Source of the DNA: Mariniflexile gromovii
Lineage (GTDB): Bacteria > Bacteroidota > Bacteroidia > Flavobacteriales > Flavobacteriaceae
DNA length: 64,000 nucleotides
Reading direction: 5' to 3'
Assembly: GCF_017814435.1 (NCBI RefSeq)
Contig: NZ_JAGJCB010000003.1
Span: 1-64,000, forward strand
Shown: one piece after another, positions 9,716 through 18,119 of the stretch
Numbering within the stretch: the first letter of the stretch is position 1
Layout of the letters: every line of letters begins with the position of its first letter
The notes under the pieces: generated by a model
Seen by the model: only the letters and a program-made list of their open reading frames with translations
Told to the model about the DNA's origin: nothing
The model's database searches: none
Program-made: the position numbers and the translations under genes

Positions 9716-9727
9716 TGATTAATATCA
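9716..9727. promoter_or_regulatory. FNR/CRP-like palindrome upstream of the split-barrel gene
   Basis: TGAT-TAAT-ATCA is a perfect inverted repeat with the spacing of FNR/CRP-type boxes (TGAT-N4-ATCA). A TATGTTTG sequence at 9734-9741 follows 6 bases later and fits the -7 consensus. The same half-sites recur upstream of the stress protein gene. Confidence 0.45.
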
Positions 9728-9815
9728 TGGTTTTATGTTTGTAAAATAAATATCTTCCTATTTCAAAAGTGCAAAATAGGCAGTTATGCATACAATCCTT
9801 TAAAAAAGTTAAGCC

Positions 9816-10289
9816 ATGATAGCAAATTTAAATAAAACAGAATGCTTAAAAATACTAAGTAGAAATTACATTGGGCATTTGGCATACATATACAAAAATT
9901 TACCCTTTGTAATTCCAATTACTTATTATTATGATCAAAAAAACGTAACCGTTATTGGGTATTCAGGTGAAGGGCATAAAACCAAAGCCTTACGGCTGAA
10001 TAATGCTGTAGCACTCGAGGTTTCAGAGATAACAACCATTAACAATTGGCAATCCGTATTAATACATGGAACGTTTGAAGAATTAGATGGCACTAATGCA
10101 AAATCTCAATTGCATGAGTTTTCACAGGGTGTAAAAAAACTTGTTTCAGCAAAAGAAAAAAGGGATGTGAATTTTATTAACGAATTTTCAGGTAAGGTTA
10201 ATTTTGAAGCAGTTCCTATAGTTTACAATATAAAAATTGAAGAAATAACAGGAAAACAAAGAGAGCCCAAATTAAGAATAGAACGCTAA
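9816..10289 (+). CDS. Pyridoxamine 5'-phosphate oxidase-like FMN-binding protein
   Basis: The 157-residue soluble protein fits the FMN-binding split-barrel fold. It shows CLKILSRNYIGHLAYIYKNLPFVIPITYY at the start and the GEGHKTKALRLNNAVALEV segment that contacts the flavin phosphate. Relatives often bind FMN, F420 or heme, and their substrates are rarely known. Its location between the chaperone pair and a universal stress protein, and the palindrome upstream, suggest a role in a redox or low-oxygen stress response. That role is an inference. Confidence 0.8.
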   Translation: MIANLNKTECLKILSRNYIGHLAYIYKNLPFVIPITYYYDQKNVTVIGYSGEGHKTKALRLNNAVALEVSEITTINNWQSVLIHGTFEELDGTNAKSQLHEFSQGVKKLVSAKEKRDVNFINEFSGKVNFEAVPIVYNIKIEEITGKQREPKLRIER

Positions 10290-10372
10290 AATTGGTTCGT
10301 TTTTTATAGGTGTCACTAGCTGTGAAATGATTTTTAAAAAAAAGACAAATAAAGGCTTAACTTTCTGTTTTT

Positions 10373-10386
10373 ATGATAATTATCAT
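10373..10386. promoter_or_regulatory. FNR/CRP-like palindrome upstream of the universal stress gene
   Basis: ATGATAATTATCAT is a perfect 14-bp palindrome containing TGAT-N4-ATCA. It lies 50 bases before the start codon at 10436. The same pattern occurs upstream of the preceding gene, which suggests a shared regulator. Confidence 0.45.
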
Positions 10387-10435
10387 TTTAAAAAAATAAA
10401 TATTAACCGAATTTTATAACATTAAAAAAAGTGTT

Positions 10436-11323
10436 ATGAAAACAATTATATATGCAACAGACTGCAGCAAAAATGGATCTTCCTTATTGCGCTACGCCTA
10501 TCGTTTTAGTTCTATAATGAAAGCAGATTTACATATTTTGCACGTGTATGATTTGCCTCCAATAAACCTTTCAACCATCCATTCTAAGGAAATAATAAGA
10601 AAACGTATACATGGCGAGCGGATAGATATGGTAACAAAATACTGTAAAATCCACTTGCAACATGAGTTTAGCCAAAAACTCATAACTATTCATGCCGTAG
10701 AAAATGATTCCATTAGTAATAGTATTATAAATCTGTCTAAAAAACTTTCGTCTGATTTGGTTATTCTGGGTATGAAAAACCCCAATAGCAAAAGAGGATA
10801 TTTTTCTGGTAACATTGCTGATGCTTTATTAGGCAGAATTGAAATTCCTATATTAATAGTGCCAAATGATTTGGTTTACAATAATCTTTCAACAGTGGTT
10901 TATGCAAGCGATTTTGAATTGGATGACATATTAGCCATAAAAAAACTTGTAGAAATTGCAAAACCATTTTCTGCACTTGTAGAAGTCATCCATGTATTTG
11001 AAACGGAAGATGATGCTTTAAATGATAATATGGAAAGGTTTAAAAATCTTTTGTTAAAAGAAGTTACATACCCGGAAATAGCTTTTAGAGCCATTGCTTC
11101 TGGTAAAATTAAATCGGGGCTATTAAGTTTTGTAAAAAAGGAAAATGCTAATATGCTAGGGATGTTGGAACGTACTAACAGTAATAGTTTTAACAACCTA
11201 TTCCACAAAGATTTAGTAAAAGAATTAGAGGCTGTAGTTTCAATTCCTGTACTCGCATTTAATAAGCAGCATAATAAACCTAAAACCTCAAAAGCAACTA
11301 TAAACAAAAAGGCACTTGTGTAG
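10436..11323 (+). CDS. Tandem universal stress protein (UspA family)
   Basis: The 295-residue protein holds two Usp domains. The first (about residues 1-141) starts MKTIIYATDCSKNGSSLLRYA and ends in GNIADALLGRIEIPILIVP, which resembles the nucleotide-binding loop. The second (about 150-276) starts LSTVVYASDFELDD and is more degenerate near its end. Tandem Usp proteins are cytoplasmic and are linked to starvation, oxygen limitation or redox stress. The gene closes the stress group, and its 3' end faces nagB across a shared terminator. Confidence 0.88.
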   Translation: MKTIIYATDCSKNGSSLLRYAYRFSSIMKADLHILHVYDLPPINLSTIHSKEIIRKRIHGERIDMVTKYCKIHLQHEFSQKLITIHAVENDSISNSIINLSKKLSSDLVILGMKNPNSKRGYFSGNIADALLGRIEIPILIVPNDLVYNNLSTVVYASDFELDDILAIKKLVEIAKPFSALVEVIHVFETEDDALNDNMERFKNLLLKEVTYPEIAFRAIASGKIKSGLLSFVKKENANMLGMLERTNSNSFNNLFHKDLVKELEAVVSIPVLAFNKQHNKPKTSKATINKKALV

Positions 11324-11392
11324 TGGTTGTATGAAGCTATAATTAATAAATAGAGGTTTACTGAGTTTAAGTTTCATTTTCACTGCAAATAA

Positions 11393-11427
11393 AAAAAATA
11401 GCTTGGAAAATGTCCAAGCTATTTTTT
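11393..11427. terminator. Bidirectional intrinsic terminator
   Basis: A perfect 15-bp stem (11393-11407 with 11413-11427) encloses a 5-base loop, with an A-run on one side and a T-run on the other. It can end transcripts of both the stress protein gene and the convergent nagB-like gene. Confidence 0.9.
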
Positions 11428-11449
11428 AATAATAAAAACAACACAATTT

Positions 11450-13378
11450 TTAGTAATGCCACCTCACAAACGCCTCCATGGCTGCATAGTGCGATAGGCC
11501 CAATTCGTGATATAGATCGGCGGTTTCCTTGTTCCTGTCTTCGGCACGTTGCCAAAACTCCCTACTGTCGCTACCTTGAAATACCACGCCATCTTTTTGC
11601 GATTGGTGCTTGAAGATGCCTTTTCGTTTTTCCAGTACCTGGTCCGGCCCCATGGGAACGGCCATTTCAATTTCATCAATGCCCCATTCCTGCCATGCAC
11701 CCCTGTACAGCCAAACCCAGCAATCGTTCATGAACTTTTTGGGCTTTAATTGTTTTACGGCCTCGAAAATAGCGTCCAGACATACTTTATGGGTACCATG
11801 CGGATCTGCCAAATCGCCAGCCGCATATATTTGGTGCGGTTTGATTTTTTCTATTAGATCCATGGTAATCTGGATATCCTCTTTCCCCAAGGGTTTCTTT
11901 TCAATGGTGCCCGTTTCGTAGAATGGCAGTTCCATGAAATGGATCTGGCTATCGGGAAGGCCCACAAAATAGCATGTAGATTGGGCTTCCCCTTTTCTGA
12001 TAAGCCCTTTGATGTACCTTACCTCGGGAATATCTATTTCGCTCGCTTTTTTGTTCTTAAGAAACGTTTCGGCCTTTTTGTAAATGTTCTCAGCCTCTTT
12101 GTTCTCTATTCCAAATTTATCGTTGTAATCGCACACAAAGCTGGCAAAGCGCAGCGCTTCATCATCGGCAACGGCAATGTTTCCAGAGGTTTGGTAACCT
12201 ACATGTACTTCGTGCCCTTGTTCCTGCAAACGTTTAAAGGTGCCGCCCATGCTTATAATATCATCATCGGGATGCGGACTGAAGATCAGTACACGCTTTT
12301 TGGCAGGTTCGGCACGCTCCGGCCTTTTGCTATCATCCGCATTTGGCTTGCCTCCTGGCCACCCGGTAATGGTGTTCTGTAGTTTGTTGAATATTTTTAT
12401 GTTGATGTCGTAAGCTGGACCTGAATCGGCCAACAAATCGCTCATTCCGTTTTCAATATAATCGGCATCGGTAAGCATCAGAATAGGCTTTTTCAAATTC
12501 AGGGCCAATGATAATACCGCTTTTCTTATAAGTTTGTCCGTCCAAACAATTTTCTCTACCAACCATGGCGTGTTGATACGGGTGAGTTTTGAAGCTGCAG
12601 CCTGATCCAGTACAAAAGTGGCATTATTGTGCACTTGCAGATAGGATGCAGGTACCAAGTTGGTTACCGTGTCTTCCACCGAAGCTTTTATGATATTCGA
12701 TTTGCCTTCGCCCCAAGCCATAAGGATGACCCTTTTGGCTTCCATTATTTTCTTGACACCTAGGGTGATAGCCGTTCTGGGGGTGTTGTTCAATCCTGAG
12801 AAATCGCCGCTGGCGGCAACCCTTGTAATATGGTCCAGTGCCACCAATCTGGTTTTTGAGTTTTGTAACGACCCCGATTCGTTAAAACCGATATGCCCAT
12901 TGCCTCCAATACCGAGTATCTGCAAATCGATGCCTCCCAAAGCCTCAATTTTGGCTTCGTACTGGTTACAGTAATCTGAAATTTCCTCTTTGGGTAATTT
13001 TCCATCTGGGATATGGTAGTTTTCAGGCAATATATCTACATGGTTGAACAATTGTTCTTTCATAAAACGCACGTAGCTATTGATGGAATCTGGCTCCATA
13101 GGGTAGTATTCATCCAAGTTGAACGAAACGACGTTTTTGAAGCTCAGGCCTTCTTCTTTATGCAATCGGACCAATTCGGCATATAGTCCTTTTGGTGTAG
13201 ACCCTGTGGCCAAACCCAATATGCAAGGTTGTTTTTGGGCCTGTTTAACCCGTATTAAATCGGCAATTTCTTTGGCAACAGCTTTTGAAGCCATAGAGGA
13301 ATTTTCAAAAACTATGGTTCCTACGTTCTCAAATCTTTTTTCAAAGCCCGTTGCTTTGTCTATAGTGCTCTTTAACAT
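11450..13378 (-). CDS. nagB: Glucosamine-6-phosphate deaminase fused to a PIG-L/LmbE deacetylase-like domain
   Basis: I start the protein at 13378 (MLKSTIDKATGFEKRFE, 642 residues); the longer open frame would run into the upstream gene. Residues about 15-260 form the NagB domain, which converts glucosamine-6-P to fructose-6-P and ammonia. It shows LDEYYPM and LGIGGNGHIGFNES, containing the catalytic His and Glu. From about residue 365 (VLIFSPHPDDDIISMGG) a PIG-L/LmbE zinc deacetylase-like domain follows, with the HPDD metal motif and DPHGTHKV as a likely third ligand. I believe such fusions are common in Bacteroidota. The second domain's substrate is unclear; it might deacetylate GlcNAc-6-P, since no nagA is in the window. 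Confidence 0.92.
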   Translation of the reverse strand: MLKSTIDKATGFEKRFENVGTIVFENSSMASKAVAKEIADLIRVKQAQKQPCILGLATGSTPKGLYAELVRLHKEEGLSFKNVVSFNLDEYYPMEPDSINSYVRFMKEQLFNHVDILPENYHIPDGKLPKEEISDYCNQYEAKIEALGGIDLQILGIGGNGHIGFNESGSLQNSKTRLVALDHITRVAASGDFSGLNNTPRTAITLGVKKIMEAKRVILMAWGEGKSNIIKASVEDTVTNLVPASYLQVHNNATFVLDQAAASKLTRINTPWLVEKIVWTDKLIRKAVLSLALNLKKPILMLTDADYIENGMSDLLADSGPAYDINIKIFNKLQNTITGWPGGKPNADDSKRPERAEPAKKRVLIFSPHPDDDIISMGGTFKRLQEQGHEVHVGYQTSGNIAVADDEALRFASFVCDYNDKFGIENKEAENIYKKAETFLKNKKASEIDIPEVRYIKGLIRKGEAQSTCYFVGLPDSQIHFMELPFYETGTIEKKPLGKEDIQITMDLIEKIKPHQIYAAGDLADPHGTHKVCLDAIFEAVKQLKPKKFMNDCWVWLYRGAWQEWGIDEIEMAVPMGPDQVLEKRKGIFKHQSQKDGVVFQGSDSREFWQRAEDRNKETADLYHELGLSHYAAMEAFVRWHY

Positions 13379-13397
13379 TTTAGTTTTTTTTAATTTT

Positions 13398-14726
13398 TTA
13401 TTGTCTTGACCAACTTTTGTATTTATGTCCCCATACGGCAAAAAACAGGATCAATATATAGCAAGGGATCAATATCCAGTAACTGCTTGTTGATGCCGTG
13501 GCCAATGCGTCAACTTCGTTGAGTCCATTTGTGATAAGCTCGTGTTTGTTGGCATCTACCATTCTACCGTAAAGTGGAGGTATAATGGCACCACCCGAAA
13601 TGGCCATAATCAATAGCGCGGAACCCGTTTTTGTGAATTTACCCAAACCTTCTAGAGTCAATGGCCATACGGCAGGCCAAACCAGGGCGTTGGAAATGCC
13701 CAATGCCGCTACAAATAAAACAGAGGTAAACCCGGTTGTAACCAGTATGCATATGCTGAAAACAATGCCCAATACCGCACTGATTTTAAGTGCTGTGCCC
13801 TGCTTTAAATATTTGGGTATCAAAACAACGCCCAGGGCATAGGTGCATACCATGGCCAATAAGGTCAACGTGGTGAAAAACTTCGCATCGGCAGCAGGGA
13901 AGCCCAATGAAATGCCATAGGCAATGATGGTGTCGCCCGCTATAACTTCAGCACCCACATAAACGAATAGAGTAAGTACACCCAACCATAAATGCGGAAA
14001 TTGAAAAATACTGGTTTTTGCTGTGCTACCTTCTTTAGGTTCATCAGCTTCCGCTGCTTCCACATGTGGTAATGGGGCTTTTCTAATTAATAAACCTAAT
14101 ATAACTAATACAATGGCCATGATTAAATAAGGCATAAAAACGCTATCTGCCATGGTGTCCAACAGAACGCCTTTTTCTTCAACCGAGGCGGTTTCCAGTT
14201 GTTCCTTTACCTTGTCGATACCCGAAAGGAGCAGTGCGCCAAAGATCAACGAACCCAGTGCACCGGCCACTTTATTGGCTATACCCATAATGGCAATACG
14301 TTTGGCGCCACTTTCTATGGGGCCTAAAATGGTAATGTATGGATTGGCCGCGGTCTGCAACAGGGTCATACCGATACCTTGGATGAAAATACCTGTTAGG
14401 AACACCCAATAGGTCCTTGCTTCGGCCGCGGGGATAAAAACCAAGGCGCCTATGGCCATAATGATGAGCCCTAGGGACATGCCTTTTTTGTAGCCTATTT
14501 TATTTAAGATATAGGAAGCGGGCAACGCCATGACCACAAATGAAATATACGACGCTGAGGCCACCAAATACGATTGTGCATCGGTAAGCTCATTGATGGT
14601 TTTCATAAAGGGGATCAATGCACCGTTTATCCAGGTAACAAAACCGAATATGAAGAATAAACTCGCTATGATGATTATGGGAACTAAATTGTTCTTTGTG
14701 GGTGGTGCGGTTTGTGGTGCTGTCAT
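13398..14726 (-). CDS. nagP: Sugar MFS transporter, NagP/FucP type
   Basis: The 442-residue inner-membrane protein has about 12 hydrophobic segments. FIFGFVTWINGALIPFMK and LLQTAANPYITILGP are hallmarks of the FucP/GluP/NagP group of proton-coupled sugar transporters. The gene lies 19 bases upstream of the nagB-like start on the same strand, so GlcNAc is its most likely cargo. The run susC-susD-sulfatase-sulfatase-nagP-nagB places it in the glycan locus. Fucose or hexose transport cannot be excluded by sequence alone. Confidence 0.85.
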   Translation of the reverse strand: MTAPQTAPPTKNNLVPIIIIASLFFIFGFVTWINGALIPFMKTINELTDAQSYLVASASYISFVVMALPASYILNKIGYKKGMSLGLIIMAIGALVFIPAAEARTYWVFLTGIFIQGIGMTLLQTAANPYITILGPIESGAKRIAIMGIANKVAGALGSLIFGALLLSGIDKVKEQLETASVEEKGVLLDTMADSVFMPYLIMAIVLVILGLLIRKAPLPHVEAAEADEPKEGSTAKTSIFQFPHLWLGVLTLFVYVGAEVIAGDTIIAYGISLGFPAADAKFFTTLTLLAMVCTYALGVVLIPKYLKQGTALKISAVLGIVFSICILVTTGFTSVLFVAALGISNALVWPAVWPLTLEGLGKFTKTGSALLIMAISGGAIIPPLYGRMVDANKHELITNGLNEVDALATASTSSYWILIPCYILILFFAVWGHKYKSWSRQ

Positions 14727-14793
14727 ATAGTTTATTTAAAAATGATTTTAGTACAGTATTGTTTTATTAGTAGTCAATTTATGTTTATTAAAA

Positions 14794-16206
14794 TTAATTA
14801 TTTTTCATATTATATTCTAAACTGTCACACTTACTTCTCATGTTTTGAAGAACCTTTGAGTAATTGGGGTTGCTTTTTAAATTTTCTAATTGATCAGGAT
14901 CTTTTTGTAAATCGTGTAAATATTCATATGGTGGATTTTGTTCATAATAATTGACATAAACATATCTTTGCTCATGTATTCCAACATATTTAGGGAGTTT
15001 GTCATACTCCATCCTATGTTCAATAAGAAAATTGTCTCGCCATGCCTTAATTTTATCATTATTTAAAATGGGTAAAAGACTTTTTCCTTGATATCGTTGA
15101 GGTGTTGATATTCCAGCTATGTCAAGAATTGTTGCTGGAATATCAATATTAAGGGCAACTTTATCGGATGTTTTTACTGAATTCTTATTTGGTATTCGCG
15201 GGTCATAAATTATTAAAGGAACTCTTAGAGATTCATCATAGTGCGTCCATTTACCAGCAAACCCCCTATTACCCATGTAATAGCCATTATCCGCAGAATA
15301 AATGATTACGGTATTTTTATCTAAGCCTTTTTCTTTTAATGTGCTAATTACTCTATTCATTATATTATCGTATCCACTAATCATACGGAAATAAGCCCTC
15401 ATATTCGTTTGATATTTTTCTTCCGTATCCCATCTCCAGAAATAACGTTCCCTGTTTAGTGAATTCTTTAAAAAATCAGGATGATTATCATATATTTTAG
15501 GGTCAGATAATTTAGGTTTAGGCATTTCTATATTTTCATACATTTTAGCAACTGATTCTGGATACGGGTAATGCCCTATACCAGGACTTAAATTTTTATC
15601 AACAGCATGTACAGAATTAAAACTTATAGATAGACAAAAGGGTTTTTTGGAAGTTTGATTTTTTATAAATTCTACTGCTTCATCGCCACGAATTTCATCA
15701 GAGTGCTTCAAGGTGCCATCTGACATTGTTTCGAAGTAAGCAGCGTTTTTAAGAGAGGGTTTGAAATAATCAAACATTTCCGTAAGCATGCTATCTTGTA
15801 TTTCAATGTTTACTCCAAATTTTCCAGTAAAACCAGTAACATATCCGGATTTTTTTAATAAGTATGGATATGAATTTGTGATAAATTCTTTTTTTAGAGG
15901 TTTTTTTCCAAAAGTATAATTGTGTTTGGACTCATATAATCCTGTAAGAATGGAAGCTCTACTCGCAGCACAAATTGGCGTAGTAACAAATGCATTTGTA
16001 AATACAGTTCCGTTTTTAGCAAGTTGATCAATTGTTGGTGTTTTTACTATGGGATGACCTGCAGAAGAAATAACATCATTTCGTTGATCATCAACTAGGA
16101 TAAATAAAATATTTGGTTTCTCTTCTTTATAAATAGTGCTATTTTTACATCGACAGAATAGCATTATGATTAGTGAACAAATTAGTGTTTTTAATATATT
16201 TTTCAT
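14794..16206 (-). CDS. Family S1 sulfatase, lipoprotein (CAASR site)
   Basis: The 470-residue protein begins with a lipoprotein-type signal (IIMLFCRC; likely acylated Cys18 or Cys20), so it should be membrane-anchored. The catalytic Cys79 lies in C-A-A-S-R, the site converted to formylglycine. Metal ligands D39-D40 (ILVDDQRND) and SADNGYYMG with the following GKWTHYDESLRVP complete the active site. It hydrolyses a sulfate ester on a glycan; the position cannot be read from sequence. It pairs with the sulfatase gene 184 bases upstream, but its motif and middle region differ clearly from that gene, so the two likely act on different sulfates. Confidence 0.92.
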   Translation of the reverse strand: MKNILKTLICSLIIMLFCRCKNSTIYKEEKPNILFILVDDQRNDVISSAGHPIVKTPTIDQLAKNGTVFTNAFVTTPICAASRASILTGLYESKHNYTFGKKPLKKEFITNSYPYLLKKSGYVTGFTGKFGVNIEIQDSMLTEMFDYFKPSLKNAAYFETMSDGTLKHSDEIRGDEAVEFIKNQTSKKPFCLSISFNSVHAVDKNLSPGIGHYPYPESVAKMYENIEMPKPKLSDPKIYDNHPDFLKNSLNRERYFWRWDTEEKYQTNMRAYFRMISGYDNIMNRVISTLKEKGLDKNTVIIYSADNGYYMGNRGFAGKWTHYDESLRVPLIIYDPRIPNKNSVKTSDKVALNIDIPATILDIAGISTPQRYQGKSLLPILNNDKIKAWRDNFLIEHRMEYDKLPKYVGIHEQRYVYVNYYEQNPPYEYLHDLQKDPDQLENLKSNPNYSKVLQNMRSKCDSLEYNMKNN

Positions 16207-16390
16207 TTTTTATTATTTTATGTCTTTACAAAAATCCTCTAATAAATAGGATGTTTTATAAAATGTAATTAGTCTCTAATTTATTGTTACTTATCATATT
16301 ATTGCTTGTTTCTAACCCCTCTTGCAAAAAAAAAATGAGCAATCTATTTAGTCTTTGTTTATCTAAAATAATTTACAACTTTTTCTAAAA

Positions 16391-17818
16391 TTACCATTTA
16401 AAAGGAACAGTTCCTGTTGAATCTACAGCATGCCCCCACTTCTTTATGTATGTTTGTCCTGGTAAGAAATCATCATCAAGACGATTGAGTTCTTCCTTAA
16501 GTAATTTTTCTAAGTTTTTAGAAATGGTAATATAAGCGGAATTTCCTATTAGATTATTTAACTGGTAGGGGTCTGCAACATTATCGAAAAGCAACCATTC
16601 GCCATTTAAATCTTTAGCATACGTATGTGTCTTTGTAATAAGGCCTCTAAATTCTTTTCCTCCTATTTTTCTTTTCCATTGTCCAAAGGGCTGAACACAT
16701 GCAACGAGGGAGGCTTTTCTATAGTCTTCTCTTTTTTCAAGAATTACGTCAGTAATATTTTCACCGTCTAAATTGTTTGGTATATTTATACCAGACATTC
16801 CCAATAAAGTAGGCAATATATCTAAAGTGTTTAGGAGAAAATCACTCTTCTTCCCTTTTTTTCTTAATAATGCAGGGTATTTAATTATGAAAGGTACTTT
16901 AGCAGATTCTTCATAAATTTTTTGTTTTTTTTCTTCGCCATGACTATTAATCATATCTCCATGGTCTGAAGTAAAAACGAAAATGGTATTATCCTCAATA
17001 TTACTTCGCTTTAAAGCATCCTGTAATTGTTTTATGTAACTATCTAGAGCAGAGCAATGTGCGTAATATCCTTTCAATATGTTTTTTGTTTTTTCAGATA
17101 ATTCTCTGGGAACATTTGGTCTTAATTGTATATCAGTATTTTTATATAAATCCTGAAATTCTTTAGGTGCGGTTTGATATGGTGCATGAGGTGGTCCCCA
17201 AGCTAGCATTAAAGAAAAGGGAGTTTTATTTTTTGCTTGTTCTTCTATAAAAGCAATAGCATCTTTTGTTTGAGCTTCGGCATCGTAACCATCCCATTGT
17301 TGTAATTTGTCATCATTTCCCCAATAATTTGAATTGTTATAGCTATGGGAGCAGTTTAATACTTTCCAATAGTCAAATCCTTGTCGCCTTTCTTTTGGTA
17401 TATATGCAGAACGCTCATTGCCATCAAGATGCCATTTACCAATATAAGCAGTGTTGTATCCTTCTGCTTTGAATAGTTTTGCAAAACTATTGGAGTCTGG
17501 GTTAAGCCTAATATCATTCATAAACATGCCGTTTTTTAATGCGTACTGCCCTGTTAATAACATGGCTCTATAGGGAGTGCACACGGGACTAGTGGAAACG
17601 GCATTGGTAAAATACACGCCTTCTGATGCAAGTTTATCTAAATTTGGAGTTTTAACATCTGGATTGCCAGTGTATCCCATTGATTCTGCCCGCCATTGAT
17701 CAGCAAAAACATATACTATGTTAGGTTTCCTTGTGCTATCGTTGGTAGGTTTTTCTTCTCCCTTGTCACTACAAATATTGAATAAAGAGAAGCATAATAA
17801 ATAAACAATATTTTTCAT
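16391..17818 (-). CDS. Family S1 sulfatase (CTPYR site)
   Basis: The 475-residue protein has a short hydrophobic start ending in a possible lipobox (LFNIC, Cys16). The formylglycine site is C80-T-P-Y-R84. The first metal motif is VFADQWRAESMG (one Asp, D40, where many sulfatases have Asp-Asp), and the second is VFTSDHGDMINSHGE. It removes sulfate from a glycan outside the cytoplasm; the position is unknown. The gene lies downstream of susD beyond a hairpin that may reduce read-through, and 184 bases upstream of the next sulfatase gene. Confidence 0.92.
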   Translation of the reverse strand: MKNIVYLLCFSLFNICSDKGEEKPTNDSTRKPNIVYVFADQWRAESMGYTGNPDVKTPNLDKLASEGVYFTNAVSTSPVCTPYRAMLLTGQYALKNGMFMNDIRLNPDSNSFAKLFKAEGYNTAYIGKWHLDGNERSAYIPKERRQGFDYWKVLNCSHSYNNSNYWGNDDKLQQWDGYDAEAQTKDAIAFIEEQAKNKTPFSLMLAWGPPHAPYQTAPKEFQDLYKNTDIQLRPNVPRELSEKTKNILKGYYAHCSALDSYIKQLQDALKRSNIEDNTIFVFTSDHGDMINSHGEEKKQKIYEESAKVPFIIKYPALLRKKGKKSDFLLNTLDILPTLLGMSGINIPNNLDGENITDVILEKREDYRKASLVACVQPFGQWKRKIGGKEFRGLITKTHTYAKDLNGEWLLFDNVADPYQLNNLIGNSAYITISKNLEKLLKEELNRLDDDFLPGQTYIKKWGHAVDSTGTVPFKW

Positions 17819-18119
17819 TTTGTTTAATTTAGTTAGTCACTTAATGTAAGTCGTTTTTAGACTTGTATAGAAATTGTTCGTGTATGGTTAGTTAAACTTT
17901 TAACATATGTACAGATTGGCAATTGATTAATGATTTGTTGGGTTGTCATTTGCCATTTTTAATTATTCATCAGGGTATTCAGTTGAATATTATATAAATT
18001 TTAACGAACTACTGCTAATTTTAATTTAAAAAGTCACCCAAAATAAGACTTTTAAATCTTTTTTGGGTAACTGAGAAATTAAACTAAATCAAATTAATAT
18101 TTTAGTGTTAAAAAAACTA
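17819..18119. other. Spacer between susD and the first sulfatase gene
   Basis: There is no gene here. The susD-proximal end holds a terminator-like hairpin, and the rest is AT-rich and could contain a promoter for the two sulfatase genes. I see no clear consensus promoter. Confidence 0.5.
18032..18072 (-). terminator. Terminator-like hairpin after susD
   Basis: Arms AGTCACCCAAAA (18032-18043) and TTTTGGGTAACT (18061-18072) pair with one mismatch. Read on the minus strand, a T-run follows. It sits 48 bases past the susD stop and may act as a partial terminator, lowering sulfatase expression relative to susCD. Confidence 0.7.

Noticed and set aside
11939-12382. 147-residue open frame antisense to nagB
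   Set aside because: It lies inside the conserved deacetylase-domain coding region and shows no recognisable domain.
12790-12930. NagB motif NGHIGFNE with Asn where some NagB enzymes have Asp, as a sign of lost activity
   Set aside because: Many active bacterial NagB proteins have this Asn variant; the catalytic His and Glu are kept.
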